NCBI GenBank assembly: GCA_013911545.1
Contig: JACETA010000015.1
Coordinates: forward strand, 1 to 14,311
Length of the DNA stretch: 14,311 nt
DNA from: Chloroflexota bacterium
GTDB taxonomy: Bacteria > Chloroflexota > Dehalococcoidia > Lucifugimonadales > Lucifugimonadaceae
Direction of reading: 5' to 3'
In this document: piece after piece, positions 1-7,084 of the stretch
How positions within the stretch are numbered: the stretch's first letter is position 1
Layout: the number at the start of each line of letters is the position of its first letter
Translations under genes and position numbers: made by a program
The notes under the pieces: model-generated
The model's input: the letters and a program-made list of their open reading frames with translations, nothing else
Told to the model about the DNA's origin: nothing
The model's database searches: none

Positions 1-20
1 TAGTTATCCTTTGATTTAGG

Positions 21-50
21 TTATTAATTTAAATTTAATAATTCTATAAT
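21..50 (+). promoter_or_regulatory. Possible promoter for the pyk cluster
   Basis: A perfect TATAAT lies at 45-50. The best -35 at an acceptable distance is only TTATTA at 21-26, an 18-base spacer and a weak match. Transcription would begin near 57, leaving about 8 bases before the TTG start at 65, so the message would be nearly leaderless. The surrounding 64 bases are very AT-rich, so a chance TATAAT is quite possible. No end of an upstream gene can be recognised here. Confidence 0.3.
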
Positions 51-64
51 TTAAGAAGCATAAT

Positions 65-1528
65 TTGGAATATTCAATACAAAAATTTATAAAGAAAAGG
101 CCAAAAACAAAAATAGTTTGTACTATTGGCCCCGCCTCAAGTGAAGTAAAAACTTTAAAAAAGATGATTTCTGAAGGAATGTCCGTTGCAAGATTGAATT
201 TATCTCATGGAACCATTAGTCAGCATAAAATGTATGTTGAAAATGCAAAACAAGCAGCTAATGAATTAGATACGCCATTAGGAATATTAATTGACATTCC
301 TGGTCCAAAATATAGAGTTGGAAAAATTATAGGAGATTCCATTGATATTAGAAAAGGTCAAAAATTAATTCTTGGGAATGAAACTAAATTAGATGGAAAA
401 ATAGTTAATTTAAAGGTTTGGCCAGAAGGCATCTCAAAGGAAGTTGGTAAAAGTAAAGAAATTTTATTAGATGATGGCCTTTTAAAATTAAATATTCACT
501 CAAAAAAAGGTTCTAATATTTACTGTACAGCTTTAAATAATGCGAATTTAAAATCAAACAAATCTGTCACTATTCCCGGCTCAGTAAATAAACTTGATTA
601 TTTCACAGAAGAAACTGTAAAGGGATTAAATTTTGCAAAAAAAATTAATGCCACCTTTGTGGGCTTATCATTTATCAGGAATAGCAAGGACATAAGGAGA
701 GTAAAAGATTTATATTCTAAATCTAAATTTTATCCTCAATATATTTCAAAGATAGAACTTCCAAGTTCTGTTCCTCATTTAAAAGAAATAGTTCAAGAAT
801 CTGATGGGGTTATGGTAGCTAGAGGAGACTTAGGAGTTCAGCTTCCAATCGAAAAAGTTCCTGCTATCCAAAAGAAAATAATAAAAGAAGCAAATATTCA
901 AGGAAAGCCAGTAATTACTGCAACCCAAATGTTAGAATCTATGATTGAATCAGCATCACCGACAAGAGCTGAAGCGACTGATATCCATAACGCTGTAATG
1001 GATGGCACTGATGCCATAATGCTTTCTGCTGAAACATCAATTGGAAAATATCCAGTTGAATCAGTAATAAATATGGCAAAAATATCTCTAGAAGCTGAAT
1101 TAAATTTTAATTATGATTATTACTTAGAAAAGAAATCTAACTCAATGGATTTTTCTTCTGTTGATGACGCAATAGCTTATAATGCCTGCAAAACTTCAAA
1201 TCTTGTAAATGCAAAAACTATTTGTGCTTTTACTGAATCTGGAAGTACAGCTGGAAGAGTTTCTTCTTTTAGGCCCAAAGCATTTATCATAGGTTTAATC
1301 CAAGGTGAAAATATAGAAACCTTGCTTTTAAGGTGGGGAGTAATTCCTATACATGCTTCAAAATTTAAAAATGTTCAAGATATGTTTAAATTAGGATCAA
1401 AGGTTAGTTTAGATACCGGTATGGCTAAAAAGAAAGATCTTGTAGTCGTTATAGCTGGTATGCCAATTGGAATTCCTGGAAATACAAATCTTATGAGGGT
1501 CATTCAGCTTCCTGAACCTTCTAAGTAA
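65..1528 (+). CDS. pyk: Pyruvate kinase
   Basis: This enzyme transfers phosphate from phosphoenolpyruvate to ADP, giving pyruvate and ATP in the last step of glycolysis in the cytoplasm. The 487 residues are full length for the family. The start of the barrel is seen as KTKIVCTIGPAS (14-25). K+/substrate residues are in RLNLSHG (43-49), and D77 and R84 lie in the IPGPKYR stretch. The small B domain spans about 85-180. The catalytic lysine is K229 and the metal ligands are E231 and D255 (in ARGDLG). ATQMLESM (286-293) and MLSAETSIGKYP (319-330) follow. The C-terminal domain ends in the usual NTNLMRVIQLP pattern. The start must be TTG at 65: an in-frame TAA sits at 47-49 and no other start codon precedes the conserved core. 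GAAG at 55-58 may serve as a weak ribosome binding site. The next gene begins 1 base after the stop, implying cotranscription. Confidence 0.97.
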   Translation: MEYSIQKFIKKRPKTKIVCTIGPASSEVKTLKKMISEGMSVARLNLSHGTISQHKMYVENAKQAANELDTPLGILIDIPGPKYRVGKIIGDSIDIRKGQKLILGNETKLDGKIVNLKVWPEGISKEVGKSKEILLDDGLLKLNIHSKKGSNIYCTALNNANLKSNKSVTIPGSVNKLDYFTEETVKGLNFAKKINATFVGLSFIRNSKDIRRVKDLYSKSKFYPQYISKIELPSSVPHLKEIVQESDGVMVARGDLGVQLPIEKVPAIQKKIIKEANIQGKPVITATQMLESMIESASPTRAEATDIHNAVMDGTDAIMLSAETSIGKYPVESVINMAKISLEAELNFNYDYYLEKKSNSMDFSSVDDAIAYNACKTSNLVNAKTICAFTESGSTAGRVSSFRPKAFIIGLIQGENIETLLLRWGVIPIHASKFKNVQDMFKLGSKVSLDTGMAKKKDLVVVIAGMPIGIPGNTNLMRVIQLPEPSK

Positions 1529-1529
1529 A

Positions 1530-2348
1530 TTGAAATCATCTATTTTAAATTTAAATAAAAATCTTAAACTTCACTATTTAGAATCGTCACAGAGTAAAAA
1601 TGGTTTAAATTTTTTAATGATACATGGATTATCATCTTCATCATTTCTCTGGGAGCCATTGATAGATGAAATGGGCAGTAAATATAATTTTTATTCAATA
1701 GATTTAAGGGGTCATGGACTATCTAGTAAACCAGAAATAGGATATGACCTAGAAACACTTTCAGATGATATAAATTTATTTATAGAAAAATTAAATCTTA
1801 AAAATATAATTATTATTGGACAATCTATGGGCGCAGAAGTGTCAGTCCTTACATCTTTAAAAAATAAGAATATTAAAGGTTGCATTGCTATAGATGGAGG
1901 AGTTATAAATTTAAAAGAGAAATTTAAAAACAAACAAGATTGTTTAGAAAGCCTTAAGCCTCCAAATTTAAATGGAATAAAAAGAGAAAAAATATTAAAT
2001 ATGTTAAAAAAAAGCCACCCTGATTGGTCAAAAAAAGCAATAATGGGACAATTTAGTATTTTTGAAGTTGATAATGAAGACAAAGTGATTAAGAGGCTAG
2101 AATTAAAAAATCATTTAAAATTAGTTGAGAGTTTATGGAACAATAATTCATTAAAAAATTTAGCATCATTAACTATCCCAATACTTTTCGTATTGGTTAA
2201 TTTTGATATTGATTTAAATAATTTTGATCATGATAAAATTGAAATTGAAGTCGAAAAATTAATTGGTGATCATGACATTCATGCCCAGAAACCAGAAATG
2301 GTATCAAATATAATAAAAGAAAGATTGAGTAGAAAGTTCTTTGGATAA
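1530..2348 (+). CDS. Alpha/beta-hydrolase fold protein, substrate unknown
   Basis: A 272-residue cytoplasmic hydrolase of the alpha/beta fold; no signal peptide is seen. The oxyanion-loop HG is at 32-33 (MIHGLSSSSFLW), the strand-4 motif DLRGHGLSS at 58-66, and the nucleophile elbow GQSMG at 97-101 gives S99. The likely catalytic histidine is H248 in GDHDIHAQKPE, a form typical of the family. The acid is less clear; D226 or D228 after the strand ending ILFVLVNF is the best candidate. A cap region covers about 125-200. Family members include esterases, C-C bond hydrolases, dehalogenases and lactonases, and the sequence does not choose among them. The start is TTG 1 base after the pyk stop, and the gene overlaps the next by 8 bases, so all three are probably translated from one message. 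Lysine and asparagine are frequent, as expected for weakly constrained AT-rich genes. Confidence 0.85.
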   Translation: MKSSILNLNKNLKLHYLESSQSKNGLNFLMIHGLSSSSFLWEPLIDEMGSKYNFYSIDLRGHGLSSKPEIGYDLETLSDDINLFIEKLNLKNIIIIGQSMGAEVSVLTSLKNKNIKGCIAIDGGVINLKEKFKNKQDCLESLKPPNLNGIKREKILNMLKKSHPDWSKKAIMGQFSIFEVDNEDKVIKRLELKNHLKLVESLWNNNSLKNLASLTIPILFVLVNFDIDLNNFDHDKIEIEVEKLIGDHDIHAQKPEMVSNIIKERLSRKFFG

Positions 2349-3348
2349 TAATAAAAAAAATAGAATACTAACTCTGTTTGGGTCAGGCGAAACTTCTCCT
2401 CACATGGCAAAAAATTATAGAAAGATAATTGATGATTTAGACTTTATACCCAAAAAAAATATTTTGCTTGATACGCCTTTTGGTTTTCAAGAAAATAATG
2501 ATGTGTTATCTGAAAAAATTCAAGATTATTTTTCAAAAAAAATAAATTTAAATTTAAAAAACTTAAATTTTAAAAATGAAGAGTCTTTTCATGACAATTT
2601 TAATGACATAATATCTGAAGCTGATTTCATCTTTTCTGGACCAGGCAGCCCTACATATGCTTCAGAAATTTGGCTTAAACATAATTTTGATAAGCTTCTA
2701 AAAAATAAGTTAAATAATGGTGTTGTAATGGCTTTTGCAAGTGCGGCTGCTCTTACATTAGGCTCGTATGTTATTCCTGTATATGAAATTTATAAAGTTG
2801 GAGAAAATAAGAAATTATGTAAGGGATTAGACATTCTTGATTTTCTTGGAAAGGAAACAGTAATTGTTCCGCATTTTAATAATCAAGAAGGCGGTGATCA
2901 TGACACGTCTTATTGCTTCATCGGAAAAAAAAGATTCCAAAATTTAATCAAAGAACTTGATGTTATTACAATTGGTATAGATGAACATACTTCTCTTACA
3001 TTTGACCTCGAAAGTTCTTTATTAGACGTTAAAGGACTAGGAAATGTTTATTTTGAATCAAATGAAGGAGCATTCTGTTTAAAAAATGGTGAGAGAATGA
3101 ATATTGAAAAAATTAACAGTAACTACACCCCTAAAACAGTATCTACCAAAAAAAATAAAATAGTTAAAGAAGATTCAGTTGAAGAAGATTCAATTAATTT
3201 AAATATTTCTGATTTAATTAATATAAGAAAAATAGCAAGAAGTTCTAAAATGTACGAAATTTCTGACAATATTAGAGATATACTTATTTCTAAAGGAATA
3301 GAAATCGAAGATAAAGATAATAATACAGTCTGGAAAAAATTAGACTAA
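2341..3348 (+). CDS. Class I GATase/S51-like protein fused to a CysRS-type C-terminal domain
   Basis: A 335-residue protein of two parts. Residues 1-250 look like the peptidase E/cyanophycinase (S51) branch of the class I glutamine-amidotransferase fold. They carry GSGETSP (14-20), a GPGSPTY loop (100-106), an elbow FASAAA (132-137) placing S134 where the nucleophile would be, PHFNN (177-181) and GIDEHTSL (212-219), which resembles the GIDE-x-T-A motif of cyanophycinases. The elbow glycine usual in G-x-SAGA is alanine here, so catalysis is uncertain. After a charged linker (about 262-287), residues 288-333 resemble the C-terminal helical domain of cysteinyl-tRNA synthetase: R296 and R300 in a helix, then DNIRDILISKGIEIED and NNTVWKKL. 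No HIGH or KMSKS catalytic motif is present, so this is not a synthetase. It starts with TTG inside the end of the hydrolase gene (8-base overlap) and its last 9 bases overlap the convergent gene. Function unknown. Confidence 0.75.
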   Translation: MDNNKKNRILTLFGSGETSPHMAKNYRKIIDDLDFIPKKNILLDTPFGFQENNDVLSEKIQDYFSKKINLNLKNLNFKNEESFHDNFNDIISEADFIFSGPGSPTYASEIWLKHNFDKLLKNKLNNGVVMAFASAAALTLGSYVIPVYEIYKVGENKKLCKGLDILDFLGKETVIVPHFNNQEGGDHDTSYCFIGKKRFQNLIKELDVITIGIDEHTSLTFDLESSLLDVKGLGNVYFESNEGAFCLKNGERMNIEKINSNYTPKTVSTKKNKIVKEDSVEEDSINLNISDLINIRKIARSSKMYEISDNIRDILISKGIEIEDKDNNTVWKKLD

Positions 3349-4251
3349 AGATATCTTGTTTCTAAGAGTCCCAATTTTTTCTATAGAAATTTCAACTATG
3401 TCGTCTTGTTTAAGAGTAAAATCTTGCGGAGGTATGATTCCAGTTCCGGTCATTAAAACTGCAACTTCCGGCAAATCATTGCTTCTTTGAAGCCAATCGA
3501 CAAGCTCTATGACATTTCTTTTCATTTCAGCAGTACTAGAATTTCCATCAAAAACTATTTCGTCATTCCTAAAAATTTTTAATCCAACCTTAAGGTTTTG
3601 CGGGTCAATTTCTTCAGGGAGAACAATGCATGGGCCAATGGAAAAAGATTTATTATAAACTTTAGCTTGAGGTAGATATAAAGGATTTTCTCCTTCAATT
3701 GACCTACTACTCATATCGTTTCCAATTGTGTAGCCAGCAATTTCACCATTTATTATCACAACAGCAAGCTCAGATTCGGGGACATCCCAACCTGAATCTT
3801 TTCTAATTCCCAAATCGTCTTCAGGAGGCTGCATTCTATCACCAGTTCCTTTAAAGAATATTTCTGGTCGATCAGCATTATAAACTTTTGCATATACGTC
3901 CGGAGAGTTGCTTTCAGCTTGCCTTTCTCTCATGCTATCACTGTACGTAACACCAGCAGCCCATACTTCATCAGGATAAATGGGTGATTGGAAGCCAGGG
4001 GAATAATTTCTAGGAAAATTACTTAGAACTCCTGCTTTAATTAAATTTTCTACATAAGTTTTTAAAGAAAAATGAAGGTTATTTTTTTCTGAATCTTCTT
4101 TTGCTAAATTATAAAAATCTTGAAATTCTAAATCTCCAAGACTATATAAATAATCTCCATCATCAACAACTAGAGCTGAATCCCAATAACTTCCAATTAC
4201 AAGATCATTACTAGGATCAGAATAAAAATTATTCATTTTATAAAATTTCAT
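3340..4251 (-). CDS. Fumarylacetoacetate hydrolase family protein, resembling 2-keto-3-deoxy-arabinonate dehydratase
   Basis: A 303-residue cytoplasmic enzyme of the FAH superfamily. The C-terminal catalytic domain begins near 95 with EVWAAGVTYSDS. The metal-binding carboxylates are E159 and E161 (PESEL) and D179 (GNDMSSR). The stretches RPEIFFK (128-134) and EGENPLYLPQAKVY (186-199) recall the archaeal 2-keto-3-deoxy-D-arabinonate dehydratase KdaD, which dehydrates the sugar acid towards 2-oxoglutarate semialdehyde in oxidative pentose degradation. This subfamily assignment is from memory; a hydrolase or isomerase of another 2-keto acid is possible. No other sugar-acid pathway gene is in the window. 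The ATG overlaps the dnaK stop (TAATG) and is preceded by the strong ribosome binding site AAGGAGGT, so it is coupled to the heat-shock operon. It ends inside the convergent gene. Confidence 0.85.
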   Translation of the reverse strand: MKFYKMNNFYSDPSNDLVIGSYWDSALVVDDGDYLYSLGDLEFQDFYNLAKEDSEKNNLHFSLKTYVENLIKAGVLSNFPRNYSPGFQSPIYPDEVWAAGVTYSDSMRERQAESNSPDVYAKVYNADRPEIFFKGTGDRMQPPEDDLGIRKDSGWDVPESELAVVIINGEIAGYTIGNDMSSRSIEGENPLYLPQAKVYNKSFSIGPCIVLPEEIDPQNLKVGLKIFRNDEIVFDGNSSTAEMKRNVIELVDWLQRSNDLPEVAVLMTGTGIIPPQDFTLKQDDIVEISIEKIGTLRNKISLV

Positions 4252-6137
4252 TAAACCTCCTTGTATTCACCTTCTATAGTATCAGAGTCATCACTATCCT
4301 CATTATTTTCATTATTTTCAGGCGGTGCTTGAGAATATATATCTTGACCTACTTCTTGCATTTTAGATTGAAGTTCATTGGTAAGATTTACCATCTCTTC
4401 AGCATTATCTTCTTCGCTATTAACTAATGTAGACAATTTATCTTTTAACTCATTCAATTCGGTTTTTTTATCCTCAGAAATTTTATCTCCATTTTCATTA
4501 ATTAATTTATCTGTCGCATATAAAGTACTTTCAGCATTATTTTTGGCATCAACTTTTTCTTTTTTTGCTTTATCTTCTTCTGCAAATTCAGATGCTTCAT
4601 CGACCAATTTTTCAATTTCATTTTCATCTAATCCTGACCTACCTGTAATTGTAATATGCTGTTCTTTACCAGTACCTTTATCCTTTGCAGAAACTTTTAA
4701 AATACCGTCTGCATCAATATCAAAAGTTACTTCAACTTGAGGCACTCCTCTTTGGGCAGGCGCAATCCCATCCAAATTGAATCTACCAATCGACACATTA
4801 TCATTGGCCATTTCTCTTTCACCTTGAAGAACATGTATTTCTACACTTGTCTGATTATCAGCTGCAGTTGTAAATGTTTCACTTTTTGAAGTTGGTATAG
4901 TTGTATTTCTTTCAATTAAAGTTGTCCTTACTCCTCCTAAAGTTTCAATACCTACAGATAAAGGTGTTACATCTAAAAGCAGCACATCTTTAACATCACC
5001 CTCTAAAACACCTGCTTGAATCGCAGCCCCCATTGCCACTACTTCATCAGGATTTATACCTGCAGAAGGATCTTTGCCAAAAATTTCTTTAACTTTGTTT
5101 ATTACTGCAGGCATTCTAGTCATACCACCAACAAGTATTACGTCAGATATGTTTTTAACATCAATTTCAGAATCCTTGATTGCTTGCTTGCATGGGCCTG
5201 CTGTTCTTTCTATTAGGCCACTCGCAATCTCTTCTAATTTTGCTCTTGTAATATTTGAAACCAAATGTTTTGGGCCATTGGCATCAGCAGTGATAAAAGG
5301 TAAATTAATTTCACTTTGAGTAACAGTTGATAATTCAATTTTTGCTCTTTCAACCTCTACCCTCAATCTTTGCAAGGCAGACGGATCTTTTTTTAAGTCA
5401 ATACCTTCTAAATCTTTAAATTCTTTTGCAACATGATCTAAAAGCAGATTATCAAAGTCATCACCTCCTAAATGAGTATCGCCATTAGTAGATTTAACCT
5501 CGAATACACCATCACCTAATTGAAGTATTGTTATATCGAATGTGCCTCCACCTAAGTCATAAACTGCAATAGTTTTATCTCCTTTTGAATCAAGGCCATA
5601 AGCTAGCGATGCAGCAGTTGGTTCATTAATAATTCTCATAACTTCAAGGCCTGCAATTTTACCAGCAACTTTTGTTGCTTCTCTTTGACTGTCACTAAAA
5701 TATGCTGGAACAGTAATAACTGCTTGGGTTACTTTATCACCAAGTTTGTGTTCAGCATCTTCTTTAATTTTTTGCAATACCATTGCAGATATTTCAGTTG
5801 GAGTATGCTTTTTACCACCTAATACTATTTCTACATCGCCGTTTTTAGCTTTATCTAATTTATAAGAAATTCTTTCTGAGTCATCTTTGACCGACTTATC
5901 ATCATGCCTTCTGCCAATAAATCTTTTTGCTGAATAAATAGTATTTTCTGCATTAGTCACACTTTGTCTTCTTGCAAGCTCACCAACAAATCTTTCATTT
6001 GTCTTTGTGTTAACTGCAACTACAGAAGGTGTTGTTCTTTTGCCTTCTTTGCTTTCAAGTATACTTGGTTCGCCAGCTTCCATTACAGCTACTGCTGAAT
6101 TGGTTGTCCCTAAATCTATTCCAATAATTTTAGGCAT
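4251..6137 (-). CDS. dnaK: Molecular chaperone DnaK (Hsp70)
   Basis: The ATP-dependent Hsp70 binds exposed hydrophobic peptides and cycles between ATP and ADP states with GrpE and a J-protein. All 628 residues of a normal DnaK are present. The nucleotide-binding domain opens with IGIDLGTTNSAVAVME (5-20), has VPAYFSDSQREAT (143-155) and NEPTAASLAYG (171-181), the phosphate loop GGGTFD (196-201) and GGMTRMP (337-343). The interdomain linker is DVLLLDVTP (384-392). The substrate-binding beta domain and helical lid follow, ending in an acidic, Asn-rich tail (EGEYKEV). The ATG at 6137 overlaps the end of grpE by 8 bases and has AAGGAG 7 bases upstream. No dnaJ follows, unlike in many dnaK operons; it must be elsewhere in the genome. 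Expression is probably controlled by HspR at the head of the operon. Confidence 0.98.
   Translation of the reverse strand: MPKIIGIDLGTTNSAVAVMEAGEPSILESKEGKRTTPSVVAVNTKTNERFVGELARRQSVTNAENTIYSAKRFIGRRHDDKSVKDDSERISYKLDKAKNGDVEIVLGGKKHTPTEISAMVLQKIKEDAEHKLGDKVTQAVITVPAYFSDSQREATKVAGKIAGLEVMRIINEPTAASLAYGLDSKGDKTIAVYDLGGGTFDITILQLGDGVFEVKSTNGDTHLGGDDFDNLLLDHVAKEFKDLEGIDLKKDPSALQRLRVEVERAKIELSTVTQSEINLPFITADANGPKHLVSNITRAKLEEIASGLIERTAGPCKQAIKDSEIDVKNISDVILVGGMTRMPAVINKVKEIFGKDPSAGINPDEVVAMGAAIQAGVLEGDVKDVLLLDVTPLSVGIETLGGVRTTLIERNTTIPTSKSETFTTAADNQTSVEIHVLQGEREMANDNVSIGRFNLDGIAPAQRGVPQVEVTFDIDADGILKVSAKDKGTGKEQHITITGRSGLDENEIEKLVDEASEFAEEDKAKKEKVDAKNNAESTLYATDKLINENGDKISEDKKTELNELKDKLSTLVNSEEDNAEEMVNLTNELQSKMQEVGQDIYSQAPPENNENNEDSDDSDTIEGEYKEV
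4255..4262 (-). promoter_or_regulatory. Strong ribosome binding site for the FAH-family gene
   Basis: AAGGAGGT on the minus strand lies within the last codons of dnaK, with GGAGG four bases before the ATG at 4251. It is the best Shine-Dalgarno match in the window and supports the chosen start. It also suggests that this gene is made at a good rate whenever the dnaK message is present. Confidence 0.75.
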
Positions 6138-6651
6138 CTTTATTCTCCTTGTCGTGATTTTTATTGTTTATATTTTCTGATATCTCAACTTGAGTTGGTC
6201 TTATAACTTCATTATTCATTACATATCCTTTCCTTAAAACACGTAAAATACTTCCATCTTCTTGTTCAGATGATTCTGTCTTTAGCAAAGCTTCATGAAT
6301 ATATGGATCAAATTTATTAATATCATCAATTGTGTTTATATTTTTAAGCTTTAATATATTTTCAAATTTATTCCTTATACTGCTCAACCCATTAGATAAA
6401 ACTTCCTTTGAAGAGTCTTTGGAATTTTCTATTGCAAGATCGATATCATCAATAACTGTTAACATTTTAAGTACAAAATTTTTAATAGTCTTTTGCTCTA
6501 TTTCTAGCAACTCTATCTTCATTCTGTTTCTGTAATTAACTAAATCTGCCTGAGCTCTTGCTGCGATATTTTTAAAATCATTAATTTCTTTTTCCAAGGA
6601 TTCTAATTTTTTTTGATCTGAATTTTCTTTTTTATTTTTTTTACTAGGCAT
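6130..6651 (-). CDS. grpE: Nucleotide exchange factor GrpE
   Basis: GrpE releases ADP from DnaK and so resets the chaperone cycle. The protein has 173 residues, a usual size. A lysine-rich head is followed by a long N-terminal coiled coil (about 15-60) containing the typical AARAQADLVNYRNRM stretch, then the four-helix region. The C-terminal beta domain shows the family pattern: FDPYIHEALLKTE, a short loop, RKGYVMNNEVIRPTQVEIS. The ATG at 6651 shares its A with the hspR stop (TAATG) and there is no convincing ribosome binding site, so translation is probably by coupling to hspR. The 3' end overlaps dnaK by 8 bases and supplies the dnaK ribosome binding site. Confidence 0.95.
   Translation of the reverse strand: MPSKKNKKENSDQKKLESLEKEINDFKNIAARAQADLVNYRNRMKIELLEIEQKTIKNFVLKMLTVIDDIDLAIENSKDSSKEVLSNGLSSIRNKFENILKLKNINTIDDINKFDPYIHEALLKTESSEQEDGSILRVLRKGYVMNNEVIRPTQVEISENINNKNHDKENKDA
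6145..6150 (-). promoter_or_regulatory. Ribosome binding site for dnaK
   Basis: AAGGAG on the minus strand, 7 bases before the dnaK ATG, lies inside the final codons of grpE. It confirms the dnaK start and explains how dnaK can be translated more strongly than grpE, which has no clear Shine-Dalgarno sequence. Confidence 0.7.
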
Positions 6652-6992
6652 TATTCAACAAAATTTTCCAGCAATAATCTTACTTTTTCGTTAATTATTC
6701 TTTTTCTTGCATTCATATTAGCTTCACTTATAGAATTTAAAATCAAAGATATTTCATCGATACCCTCTATCAAATCCATTATAATAGCTATTCCTGCTAG
6801 ATTAACTCCATACTCATCAACTAAAGTTTTAATAATTTTTAATCTTATTAAATCATCTTCAGAATATAAACGAAGCATACCCACAGACCTAGAAGGTCTT
6901 ACCAAGCCATATTTTTCATACTTTCTTAATGTTTGGGGATGAACTTCAAGAAGCCTTGCAGCTACACTTATTATGTATACTCCGCTTTCCAA
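6651..6992 (-). CDS. hspR: MerR-family heat-shock repressor HspR
   Basis: HspR represses dnaK-type heat-shock operons by binding HAIR inverted repeats, with DnaK acting as co-repressor in the actinobacterial systems where it was studied. This 113-residue protein has the MerR-type winged helix at about 5-70: VYIISVAARLLEVHPQTLRKYE, then GLVRPSRS and RLYSEDDL, followed by NLAGI and a C-terminal helix that would form the dimer. The HPQTLR and NLAGI motifs are the HspR form rather than a metal or drug sensor; no metal-binding cysteines are present. The start is TTG at 6992, placed at the normal distance from the domain. No ribosome binding site is evident. It is the first gene of the hspR-grpE-dnaK operon, unlike Streptomyces where hspR is last, and so would be autoregulated. 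It is divergent from rex. Confidence 0.92.
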   Translation of the reverse strand: MESGVYIISVAARLLEVHPQTLRKYEKYGLVRPSRSVGMLRLYSEDDLIRLKIIKTLVDEYGVNLAGIAIIMDLIEGIDEISLILNSISEANMNARKRIINEKVRLLLENFVE

Positions 6993-7018
6993 TTTATATA
7001 TTTCGTATTCTGTTTCTT

Positions 7019-7047
7019 ATATCAAATAGTATATTATAACTTGATAT
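7019..7047. repeat. Inverted repeat ATATCAA-N15-TTGATAT in the divergent control region
   Basis: Seven-base perfect arms at 7019-7025 and 7041-7047 flank the -10 of hspR. The right arm is shared with the HAIR-like element at 7040-7060, so the region holds three TTGA-type half-sites in alternating orientation. It could be a second operator for HspR or a site for the divergently encoded Rex, although it does not resemble the usual TTGTGAA/TTCACAA Rex operator. In such AT-rich DNA a 7-base repeat may also be chance. Confidence 0.35.
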
Positions 7048-7059
7048 GATTCATGTCAA
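7033..7059 (-). promoter_or_regulatory. Promoter of the hspR-grpE-dnaK operon
   Basis: Reading the minus strand, a perfect -35 TTGACA occupies 7059-7054 and a perfect -10 TATAAT occupies 7038-7033. The spacer is 15 bases, short of the ideal 17; TAATAT at 7036-7031 gives 17 with a poorer -10. Transcription would begin near 7026, leaving about 33 untranslated bases before the TTG of hspR. This is the best housekeeping-type promoter in the window, and it lies within inverted repeats that could be the repressor site. Confidence 0.55.
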
Positions 7060-7060
7060 C
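7040..7060. promoter_or_regulatory. HAIR-like inverted repeat, candidate HspR operator
   Basis: The 21-base element reads CTTGATA-N7-TGTCAAC. The HAIR consensus known from Streptomyces is CTTGAGT-N7-ACTCAAG. Length and spacing agree, the core TTGA-N11-TCAA is perfect, and 9 of 14 arm positions match. It covers the -35 of the hspR promoter, where a bound repressor would block RNA polymerase. The match is imperfect in the inner arm bases, and the operator preference of this HspR is unknown, so the call is inferred from position and core symmetry. Confidence 0.45.
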
Positions 7061-7084
7061 ATAAAAAAAAATTTTAAATCATAT

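Noticed and set aside
24..40. AT-only near-palindromes around ATTTAAAT upstream of pyk, considered as an operator
   Set aside because: In DNA composed almost only of A and T such symmetry is expected by chance, and the arms do not match beyond the central eight bases.
1712..2083. A 123-codon minus-strand frame inside the alpha/beta hydrolase gene, rich in Phe, Leu and Ile
   Set aside because: Its hydrophobic look comes from reading Lys/Asn-rich codons (AAA, AAT) in antisense as Phe and Ile. The sense gene has a full set of catalytic motifs.
3347..3356. Palindrome AAGATATCTT at the convergent junction, considered as a bidirectional terminator
   Set aside because: Ten bases without a loop or G+C-rich stem cannot form a stable hairpin, and only a broken T run follows.
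4378..5319. Several plus-strand frames of 66-120 codons opposite dnaK
   Set aside because: All are antisense to well-conserved DnaK coding sequence, with no ribosome binding sites or known motifs.
4251..6992. Possible absence of dnaJ as a sign of a broken heat-shock operon
   Set aside because: hspR, grpE and dnaK are all intact and tightly coupled; dnaJ is often encoded elsewhere, so nothing shows a loss.
7041..7069. Plus-strand TTGATA (7041-7046) as a -35 for rex
   Set aside because: At the right distance downstream the sequence is a run of A with no -10 resemblance. The same bases are better explained as one arm of the inverted repeats.
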